Origin: Candidatus Woesearchaeota archaeon
GTDB taxonomy: Archaea; Nanobdellota; Nanobdellia; Woesearchaeales; WJKL01
Reading direction: 5' to 3'
DNA: 10,726 nt
NCBI GenBank assembly: GCA_019322535.1
Contig: JAHWIM010000066.1
Location: forward strand, 1 to 10,726
Shown here: in pieces, positions 6,003 through 10,726 of the stretch
Numbering within the stretch: the stretch's first letter is position 1
Layout of the letters: each line of letters opens with the position of its first letter
Notes under the pieces: model-generated
Databases searched by the model: none
What the model was told of the DNA's origin: nothing
The model's input: only the letters and a program-made list of their open reading frames with translations
Position numbers and translations under genes: made by a program

Positions 6003-7040
6003 ATGATTTATGTTAGGAAAAGCAGACTAGAAAGAATTATAGAAAAAATAGCGTTACTTCCATTTTTGTTTAGTGCTGGATGCGGTACAATATACAGAAG
6101 CTATGGAGAAATGGTTCAAAGAGGAAACAATATTGTTGCTCCAGTTGATTTTGATTTAGATCAAAGGATTACAAGAGCAAATAGAGCATTAATGAGGTTT
6201 CCAAATGAAGATAAGATAAATGAAGATATTGGAACTGATGTAGTAAGATCTGTAAAGAAATATTTAACTCCAGGTGCAAAATATCTGCTAATCCATGCAA
6301 GACAAGCGCATTCCAAAAAAAAACCTTCAGAAGAAGATAGAAGATTAATCTTTAATGTTCAGAGAGAGATATATTTATCAGGTGATTATTTTACAAAAAG
6401 CAAAGATGTAAGATTAAGAAGTGCTCATGAAGAGGAAATAAATGATGAAATCTGGGCTGGAATTTTCATACGTTTTTTTAGAATAATAGATGATATGAAT
6501 AAATATCATGAGAGTTTACTGAAAGAAGATATAAGAAATATTGAACATACTCTTGCAATAAACCCAGAAGATAGATTAGAAAGACTGCTTGAAGAAAAAA
6601 GAAGAAAATTAAAAGAAGTTCAAGAGTATGAAAAAGAATTATACATACAGGGTGCTCTTTTAAAATTAGGTGCTGAAGGAAAATTAAGGGTTCTGCCTGG
6701 AACAAGATACAGAGAAAAACACAAAAGAGATTTAAGCTTTAGAGAAATGATTTATGATAAAACAGAATTAAAAGAAGATATATTTCTAGAGATAGCTGCT
6801 AATCAAGGAGGATATATTATTTTTGTAGTGTTTGGTGGCTCGCATGCATGGGGTGGAAAAGATTCTTGCGGTGATGATTATGATCTTTCAAGAAGATTGT
6901 CAACGAAAGATAACATAGCAGAATGGAACAGAAAAAATCCTAAAGATAAATTTTCCTTGATTGAATTGACATTTCAGAGCTACCAAGAAGTTCCTGAGGA
7001 AATTAAACATATAAATAGAGCTATAAATTATCAAGAATAA
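6003..7040 (+). CDS. Unknown 345-aa protein with lipobox-like N-terminus and two conserved-looking His motifs
   Basis: I do not recognise this gene with confidence. A basic start (RKSRLERIIEK) is followed by the hydrophobic IALLPFLFSAGCG (16-28). SAGC ends in Cys27 like a weak lipobox, so a lipoprotein or signal-anchored protein is possible. The body has YLLIHARQAHSKK (94-106) with His98 and His103, a long charged helical stretch at about 165-215 that is probably coiled coil, and a late strand-turn IIFVVFGGSHAWGG (272-285) with His281. It then has AEWNRKNPKDKFSLIELT (306-323). Strand-LIH near the N-terminus and strand-GGSH near the C-terminus recall the ChaN/EreA/TraB-like group of putative metal-dependent hydrolases. 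That link is a guess from motif layout. The gene stands alone, divergent from chorismate mutase and convergent with the 7063 gene. Confidence 0.65.
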   Translation: MIYVRKSRLERIIEKIALLPFLFSAGCGTIYRSYGEMVQRGNNIVAPVDFDLDQRITRANRALMRFPNEDKINEDIGTDVVRSVKKYLTPGAKYLLIHARQAHSKKKPSEEDRRLIFNVQREIYLSGDYFTKSKDVRLRSAHEEEINDEIWAGIFIRFFRIIDDMNKYHESLLKEDIRNIEHTLAINPEDRLERLLEEKRRKLKEVQEYEKELYIQGALLKLGAEGKLRVLPGTRYREKHKRDLSFREMIYDKTELKEDIFLEIAANQGGYIIFVVFGGSHAWGGKDSCGDDYDLSRRLSTKDNIAEWNRKNPKDKFSLIELTFQSYQEVPEEIKHINRAINYQE

Positions 7041-7057
7041 AAAAGAAAAAATTTTCT
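7041..7057. terminator. Shared A/T-run terminator between convergent genes
   Basis: The 22-base gap between convergent genes contains AAAAGAAAAAATTTTCT. On the minus strand this gives two T-runs of six and four or more after the stop of the 7063 gene, which fits archaeal oligo-T termination. AGAAAA/TTTTCT is a short inverted repeat around two A. The plus strand offers only a T4 run, so termination of the 6003 gene is less well supported. Confidence 0.45.
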
Positions 7058-7062
7058 ATACT

Positions 7063-7263
7063 CTATCCCATTAATCTTAATTTGGCAAGCTTTGCAATCA
7101 CTGCTCCTAATGTGACTGCTGGAACTGCTACTAGGATGAGCTTGATTGATGCTCCCACAATCAGAGCTATCAATATAAGTTCTATAGCTTTTTTTATGCC
7201 ATCTTCAAGTGCTTTACTAAGCAGCCTTTTCCATTCAATTTTGTGATGTTTTTTTCTTGCCAT
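7063..7263 (-). CDS. Small membrane protein, 66 aa
   Basis: No family is recognised. The first 25 residues are basic and helical (ARKKHHKIEWKRLLSKALEDGIKK). After them comes a hydrophobic stretch, about 26-58, made of small and aliphatic residues. It is broken only by Lys41, so it may form one long or two short membrane segments. The end is basic (KLAKLRLMG). The basic N-terminus suggests an inside location. A Shine-Dalgarno AGAGGT lies eight bases before the ATG. Only 38 bases separate it from the upstream beta-rich protein gene, whose start uses a nearly identical Shine-Dalgarno, so they are likely one operon. An AT-rich TTTATTATATTAAAG at 7277-7291 could be a second promoter, but its spacing to the ATG is short. 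The role may be linked to the secreted partner. Confidence 0.6.
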   Translation of the reverse strand: MARKKHHKIEWKRLLSKALEDGIKKAIELILIALIVGASIKLILVAVPAVTLGAVIAKLAKLRLMG

Positions 7264-7271
7264 TTCTATCT

Positions 7272-7277
7272 ACCTCT
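7272..7277 (-). promoter_or_regulatory. Shine-Dalgarno for the 7263 gene
   Basis: The minus strand reads AGAGGT followed by eight bases and then the ATG at 7263. It matches the Shine-Dalgarno of the upstream gene in sequence and nearly in spacing. This supports co-transcription and marks the pair as leadered, unlike most neighbours. Confidence 0.65.
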
Positions 7278-7301
7278 TTAATATAATAAAAAGAAAAAAA
7301 A

Positions 7302-8051
7302 TTAAAATTTACCTTGTAAGACTATGTAAAGTGTTGTTTTTTGTTCGTCAGCTATCATGTTGTCGTTGTATCTAACTCCTAAACCAGCTGCTAGTCTATC
7401 AGTTAGTTTTTTTGTTATTGTAGCTTCCCAGTATAGGTTCTTAGGTTCATTGTTTTCTAAGTCATGCTTATAAGATACTAGAGTTCCAAGTTTTACTCCA
7501 TCAAACAAGTTGAATGCAGCAAAAATGTCTGCTCTTAAGTCTTTTTCTTCTTGTGTTGAAAAAGGATGTAGTCTTAAGTCTATGCAACCATAGTCATGTT
7601 TAATGAATTTATCTATACCTAATCTGACTCTGTCTTCAAATGCTGTTCCTGATTCAACCATTGCTTGAATTCCAAAAGGCATACCTTCTGTTTTGAAAGT
7701 TGGCCTTAATTGCAAGTAATTGCTTACAACATCTCCTGTGCCTTCTTCTGTTGACATTTCCTGTAAAAAAGGAATGTTAAGATATTCACATGGTTTATAA
7801 AAACCAAATAATCTTACTTTACTTCCTTCATCAGGATTTATGTGGGTTTCAAGTGTTACTGAACCACTTGGTTCAAACGGTTTTTCAGTTCCCTGTTCTT
7901 CATCTTGATCTTTAGGAGATACAGATGTTATAGGGTTTGGTTCAATAGGTTGTGTTTCAGCTGCTTGTGCTGTTCCACCTAGACCTAATGCTAAGTATGC
8001 AGCAAATGCTGTTCCTAACACAATATTTTTGATTTTTTTTAGTACTTCCAT
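7302..8051 (-). CDS. Secreted beta-strand-rich protein, possibly beta-barrel-like
   Basis: No family is recognised. Starting at ATG 8051 it has 249 residues. The Sec signal peptide has a basic n-region (KKIKN), a hydrophobic core at about 10-26, and a predicted cut after Ala-Gln-Ala (Ala30). A Pro/Glu/Asp-rich linker follows (about 33-62). The rest alternates short polar and hydrophobic strands: GSVTLETHI, SKVRLFGFY, NYLQLRP, FGIQAMVES, RVRLGIDKF, VKLGTLVSYKHD, LYWEATITKKL, LAAGLGVRYN, and a final strand TTLYIVLQGKF ending in Phe. This reads like an outer-membrane barrel or transporter-like protein, including the aromatic last residue, which is surprising for an archaeon. There are two Cys in the mature part, at 88 and 156. 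It is first in an operon with a tiny membrane protein and divergent from a large TrmB regulator. A GTG at 8060 was rejected as start because it overlaps the Shine-Dalgarno. Confidence 0.7.
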   Translation of the reverse strand: MEVLKKIKNIVLGTAFAAYLALGLGGTAQAAETQPIEPNPITSVSPKDQDEEQGTEKPFEPSGSVTLETHINPDEGSKVRLFGFYKPCEYLNIPFLQEMSTEEGTGDVVSNYLQLRPTFKTEGMPFGIQAMVESGTAFEDRVRLGIDKFIKHDYGCIDLRLHPFSTQEEKDLRADIFAAFNLFDGVKLGTLVSYKHDLENNEPKNLYWEATITKKLTDRLAAGLGVRYNDNMIADEQKTTLYIVLQGKF

Positions 8052-8058
8052 TTTTTTC

Positions 8059-8064
8059 ACCTCT
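8059..8064 (-). promoter_or_regulatory. Shine-Dalgarno for the 8051 gene; decides its start
   Basis: The minus strand reads AGAGGT followed by GAAAAAA and then the ATG at 8051, a spacing of seven bases. The upstream in-frame GTG (8060) is partly built from the same bases and is therefore not the start. A hairpin ends one base upstream of this site. Confidence 0.7.
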
Positions 8065-8065
8065 A

Positions 8066-8081
8066 GAGCTATCGCTAGCTC
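8066..8081 (-). promoter_or_regulatory. Perfect hairpin abutting the ribosome binding site of the 8051 gene
   Basis: The minus strand reads GAGCTA-GCGA-TAGCTC, a perfect 6-bp stem with a GCGA loop, which fits the stable GNRA tetraloop class. It ends one base before the Shine-Dalgarno. It may tune ribosome access or protect the message. Confidence 0.55.
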
Positions 8082-8108
8082 AAGTTTTCCTCACAAATTT
8101 CATTCACA

Positions 8109-8127
8109 GCATCTTAGTTTAAGATGC
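8109..8127 (-). promoter_or_regulatory. Second perfect hairpin in the leader of the 8051 gene
   Basis: The minus strand reads GCATCTTA-AAC-TAAGATGC, a perfect 8-bp stem with a 3-base loop. It lies about 16 bases after the predicted transcription start (near 8143). As DNA it is also an inverted repeat and could be a protein-binding site instead of an RNA structure. Confidence 0.55.
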
Positions 8128-8150
8128 AATTTCTATTTGTTATTCTAAAG

Positions 8151-8166
8151 TAGTATCAACTAGTAT
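8151..8166. promoter_or_regulatory. Candidate operator: phased TAGTAT direct repeat
   Basis: TAGTAT occurs at 8151-8156 and again at 8161-8166, ten bases apart and so on the same face of the helix. The pair begins within the TATA box of the 8051 gene and reaches nearly to its predicted transcription start, a usual place for archaeal repressor sites. Binding by the adjacent TrmB-like regulator is an inference. Confidence 0.4.
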
Positions 8167-8173
8167 TTAAAGA
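8164..8173 (-). promoter_or_regulatory. Archaeal TATA box for the 8051 operon
   Basis: The minus strand reads TCTTTAAATA. Transcription about 25 bases downstream would begin near 8143, leaving a leader of roughly 90 nt before the ATG at 8051. That is exceptional among the genes here whose promoters can be seen. Confidence 0.55.
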
Positions 8174-8181
8174 TAACCTAA

Positions 8182-8193
8182 CCCTAAGGGGGG
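8182..8193. promoter_or_regulatory. GC-rich palindrome upstream of the trmB-like promoter
   Basis: CCCTAAGGG (8182-8190) is a perfect inverted repeat around one A, extended by three more G. It lies between the two divergent TATA boxes, about 18 bases before that of the regulator, and stands out in very AT-rich surroundings. It may be an operator or activator site; no protein can be assigned. Confidence 0.3.
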
Positions 8194-8207
8194 AGAAATA
8201 CGATAGC

Positions 8208-8218
8208 TTTATATATAA
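8208..8218 (+). promoter_or_regulatory. Archaeal TATA box for the 8238 TrmB-like gene
   Basis: TTTATATATAA is centred about 25 bases before the ATG at 8238, with no Shine-Dalgarno, so a leaderless transcript is predicted. The octamer CGATAGCT just upstream (8201-8208) recurs in inverted orientation in the leader hairpin of the divergent gene. Confidence 0.65.
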
Positions 8219-8237
8219 CTTTAACCAATAATGCCCT

Positions 8238-10726
8238 ATGAACATAGAAATACTAGAACAAATAGGCTTAACAAAGTCAGAAATCAAGGTTTACTTAGCT
8301 TTACTAGAGCTAGGCTCATCATCAACAGGCAAAATAGTAGATAAATCAAGAGTTGCTTCTTCTAAAGTATATGAGATATTAGATAAATTAATCCAAAAAG
8401 GCTTAGTCAGCTTCATAATCAAAGCAGGTGTCAAGTATTTTGAAGCTGCTCCTCCTGAAAGAATAATGGACTATATGGAAGAAAGAGAAAAAAGATTCAA
8501 TAAGCAAAAACAAGACTTAAAGCAAATCCTGCCTGAATTAGAACTAAAACAAAAAATTGCTAAATATAAATCAGAAGCAACTATCTATAAAGGATACAAA
8601 GGAGTTGAAACTGCTTTTTTAAGTGCTTTAAAATTACTAAAATCAGGGGATGTTTTTCTTGTTATGGGAATTCCTTCAAGATCAGAACAAATGAACAGAT
8701 TCTTCACAAGATTTAATCGTATTAGAGCAAAGAGAAATATCAAGATGAAAGGTATATTTAATGAAGCAGCTAGAGGTGAATTGCAAACTCTTCCTAAAAA
8801 TAGGCCTTTGTCAGAAGTAAGATACATCCCAGAAACAACTCCTGCTGCCATAAATATATTCAAAGACAGAGTTATGATAGTTCCAGAATCAAAAGAACCT
8901 CTTGTTATTGCAATAGACAACAAAGAAGTTGCAGAATCTTTCAGAATCCAGTTTGAAAAATGGTGGGATCAAAGAGTTCAAACATATCAAGGCCAAGATC
9001 AAGTAGAAGCAGCTATGAATTCTTTAATTGATAAAGCAACAAAAAAAGATGATATAGTTTTGTTTGCAGCAAAACCAGTTACAAAAGAAGGGTCAGATTA
9101 TAATGTCAAATGGAATAAAGAAATAAGGCAAAAAGCAAAGAATGTAAGATTATTATATTATGGAGACAATGAAAAAAACAGAAAAAGAGCAAAAGAGATT
9201 GAAGAACAAGGCTGTGAAACAAAGATATATCCAACAGAACAGACTTTGCCTATTTCTACAATAGTGCAGGGAAACACTGTAATGAATGCTGTCTGGAGTA
9301 AAGATCCATCAATCTTCAAAATTGAAAACAAAACAGTAGCAGATTCTCTAAGAACAAATTTTGATATTTTATGGGATCAAAAAGCAACAATGACTAGAGG
9401 CCTAAAAGCAGTGTATAATGCTTGGGATTCTATGCTTGATGAATTAAAACCAGGAGAAGAATATTATGTGATGGGTGCTGCTGATAGAGGTCAGAAAGGA
9501 ATATATGATTATCTTGTTGATTTTCATAAAAGAAGACAAGCAAAAGGAGTAAAATCAAAATTCTTGTTCATATCTGGAACTGAAAAATATGTTGAAGAAT
9601 TTAAAGATAACTATACTATATTGTCTGAGGTCAAATATTTGCCTCAAGTAGTATACAAAGGATTGCAATTCAACTTTTTTAAGAATAAAATCCTGATTAT
9701 TGTTTGGAGGGAAAAAGAACCTATTGTTTTTACTATCGAAGATAAAAAAGTTTATGACACTTTTAAAACTTACTTTGATACCTTATGGGGTCAAGATGTA
9801 AAAGTTAGTAAGGGATTTAAAGCATTTGAAAGAGAATTGAATAGCTTTCTTGAAAAAATGAAAGCAGGAGATACTTGGGATGTATTAGGAGCAGGGTATG
9901 GGCCAAAAGGTGATGAAAAGGAATATATAGAATTATTCAAAAGACTCCATGAAAAAAGAAAAGCTAAAGGAGTAAAAGGAAGGCTACTTTTCCAGGAAGG
10001 AACAAGAAAAGTAGCAGAAGGATTAAAAGTCTTTGAAAAAGGCGAATTAAAGTTTCTTCCTTACAAAACTGATTCTCCTGTTGCGATATTCCCTTTCAAG
10101 ACTAAAACAATTATGTCTATCCAAGAAAAAACACCTACAGTAATCACAATCGACAATGAAAAAATTACTCAATCACTCAAAAAACAATTTGAATCAATAT
10201 GGCAACAAGATGTACAAGTCCATAAGGGATTTGAAGCTGCGACTGACAGATTTATGTCAATGCTTGACCAGTACAAAGAAGGAGAAGAATATTATGTTTT
10301 AGGAGCAACATACGGCTTTGGAGGCAAGAAATTAAGAGATTGGTTTATGAAATATACAACCAATAGAATAAAGAAAAAAGTTACAGGTAATTTCTTAATT
10401 GTTCCTGATGATTTTAAAGAAACTATCTACGAATTCACTCATACTGGTGATCCTGATATGAAACATACAAATGCTAAAAAATTGCCTCCTGACTTTTCAA
10501 GCCCAATGCAGATTAATTTGTACAAAGGCAACAAAGTTCTAATGTTTTTGTGGGGCAAAGAAATGATGTGCTTTGAGATTGAATCTGAATTATTATATAA
10601 AAACTTCAAAACTTATTTTGATGCATTATGGGAGCAAGATACAGTAGTAAGCCACGGATTCAAAGCATTTGAAGATGCTTGGAATTCATTGTTTAATAAA
10701 CTCAAGCCAGGACAAAGCTATAATGT
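8238..10726 (+). CDS. Giant TrmB-family regulator with six or more tandem sensor domains (3' end outside window)
   Basis: Predicted sugar- or metabolite-responsive transcription regulator. The frame is open from ATG 8238 to the window edge, 829 codons. Residues 1-75 form a TrmB winged helix: NIEILEQIGLTKSEIKVYLA, then recognition-helix region VASSKVYEILDKLIQKGLV at 39-57. Residues 76-113 are a Lys/Glu-rich helix, probably a dimerising coiled coil. Sensor domains follow in tandem at residues 115-248, 249-384, 385-522, 523-660, 661-803 and 804 onward (cut). Each starts with a G-x-K-A-like block, has a Gly-rich strand of the VMGA/VLGA type, and closes with F-x-x-LW-x-QD. The first 248 residues alone equal a normal TrmB regulator. 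No HKD motif is seen, so a phospholipase activity is not indicated. It is divergent from the secreted-protein operon, a likely target. A second DNA-binding or effector domain could lie beyond the edge. Confidence 0.85.
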   Translation, partial: MNIEILEQIGLTKSEIKVYLALLELGSSSTGKIVDKSRVASSKVYEILDKLIQKGLVSFIIKAGVKYFEAAPPERIMDYMEEREKRFNKQKQDLKQILPELELKQKIAKYKSEATIYKGYKGVETAFLSALKLLKSGDVFLVMGIPSRSEQMNRFFTRFNRIRAKRNIKMKGIFNEAARGELQTLPKNRPLSEVRYIPETTPAAINIFKDRVMIVPESKEPLVIAIDNKEVAESFRIQFEKWWDQRVQTYQGQDQVEAAMNSLIDKATKKDDIVLFAAKPVTKEGSDYNVKWNKEIRQKAKNVRLLYYGDNEKNRKRAKEIEEQGCETKIYPTEQTLPISTIVQGNTVMNAVWSKDPSIFKIENKTVADSLRTNFDILWDQKATMTRGLKAVYNAWDSMLDELKPGEEYYVMGAADRGQKGIYDYLVDFHKRRQAKGVKSKFLFISGTEKYVEEFKDNYTILSEVKYLPQVVYKGLQFNFFKNKILIIVWREKEPIVFTIEDKKVYDTFKTYFDTLWGQDVKVSKGFKAFERELNSFLEKMKAGDTWDVLGAGYGPKGDEKEYIELFKRLHEKRKAKGVKGRLLFQEGTRKVAEGLKVFEKGELKFLPYKTDSPVAIFPFKTKTIMSIQEKTPTVITIDNEKITQSLKKQFESIWQQDVQVHKGFEAATDRFMSMLDQYKEGEEYYVLGATYGFGGKKLRDWFMKYTTNRIKKKVTGNFLIVPDDFKETIYEFTHTGDPDMKHTNAKKLPPDFSSPMQINLYKGNKVLMFLWGKEMMCFEIESELLYKNFKTYFDALWEQDTVVSHGFKAFEDAWNSLFNKLKPGQSYN
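8580..10726 (+). repeat. Tandem array of TrmB sensor-domain repeats (five whole, one partial)
   Basis: Unit boundaries on DNA are 8580-8981, 8982-9389, 9390-9803, 9804-10217, 10218-10646 and 10647 to the edge, or 134, 136, 138, 138, 143 and at least 26 residues. Unit starts align as YKGYKGVETAF, YQGQDQVEAAM, TRGLKAVYNAW, SKGFKAFEREL, HKGFEAATDRF and SHGFKAFEDAW. Unit ends align as FEKWWDQRV, FDILWDQKA, FDTLWGQDV, FESIWQQDV and FDALWEQDT. Units 3-6 look closest to one another, unit 2 is the most divergent, and unit 1 is closest to ordinary TrmB sensors. The similarity is in protein, not long DNA identity, so the duplication is old. Confidence 0.85.

Noticed and set aside
6478..6705. Minus-strand 75-codon frame with hydrophobic translation
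   Set aside because: It is the complement of the Lys/Glu-rich coiled-coil codons of the 6003 gene, which gives Leu/Phe-rich antisense automatically. No start signals.
8058..8060. GTG as start of the secreted protein
   Set aside because: It overlaps the Shine-Dalgarno that serves the ATG at 8051.
8171..8193. CCTAACCCTAA stretch as telomere-like or origin repeat
   Set aside because: Only two short units occur, between two promoters; a regulatory palindrome is a simpler reading.
8231..8233. ATG just upstream of the regulator start
   Set aside because: It is in a different frame from the winged-helix coding sequence; the ATG at 8238 reads the TrmB domain.
8585..8923. Minus-strand open frame of 112 codons inside the regulator
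   Set aside because: It lies opposite the first sensor domain, has no promoter or Shine-Dalgarno, and has no recognisable protein features; a shadow frame.
8580..10646. Sensor repeats as active phospholipase-D domains
   Set aside because: TrmB sensor domains are PLD-like in fold, but no H-x-K-x4-D motif was seen in any unit.
1..10726. CRISPR array, tRNA, rRNA, transposase or integrase
   Set aside because: No regularly spaced identical repeats, no tRNA-like cloverleaf, no rRNA-like sequence and no recombinase motifs were seen on either strand.

Overview
The window looks like part of a small, AT-rich archaeal genome, probably DPANN and perhaps Woesearchaeota or a relative. The evidence is a TrmB-family regulator, an archaeal Ogg2-type 8-oxoguanine glycosylase, and repeated archaeal promoter geometry. 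Seven of the genes have an AT-rich TATA element centred about 24-27 bases before the start codon, so their transcripts should begin at or next to the start codon (leaderless). No rRNA, tRNA, CRISPR array or insertion sequence was seen, and no stretch over 300 bases lacks a gene. Taxonomy is inferred; there is no marker gene here.

Layout. (1) Bases 2-1977 hold the 3' part of a glycosyltransferase and a SAM-dependent methyltransferase, five bases apart and coupled through a strong Shine-Dalgarno. They are visibly more AT-rich than the rest and look like the end of a surface-glycan cluster. (2) Bases 2051-3677 hold three small leaderless genes: a COMT-like methyltransferase, a very compact kinase-fold protein and an unknown acidic protein. 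(3) Bases 3670-5920, minus strand, hold Ogg2, a second divergent kinase-like protein and a chorismate mutase of the yeast/plant (AroQ-beta) architecture. (4) Bases 6003-7040 encode an unrecognised protein with a hydrophobic, lipobox-like N-terminus and two His motifs. (5) Bases 7063-10726 hold a divergent locus. On the minus strand are a secreted beta-strand-rich protein and a tiny membrane protein. On the plus strand is a very large TrmB-type regulator that runs off the window.

The most interesting part is region 5. The regulator has one N-terminal winged helix followed by at least six tandem copies of a sensor domain of about 137 residues, five complete and the sixth cut by the window edge. 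It is divergent from the secreted-protein operon. That operon has a predicted leader of about 90 nt with two perfect hairpins, one abutting the ribosome binding site, and a 10-bp-phased TAGTAT direct repeat lying between its TATA box and predicted transcription start. A multi-sensor TrmB protein controlling a cell-surface module is a reasonable hypothesis. The second notable item is the eukaryote-type chorismate mutase, identified by positional matches to catalytic residues, which stands without any other shikimate-pathway gene in the window.

Several start codons were moved from the longest open frame, using the TATA or Shine-Dalgarno position: 3177 instead of 3162, 5093 instead of 5099, and 8051 instead of 8060. 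The first gene is open back to the window edge, so its first in-frame ATG (305) is internal.
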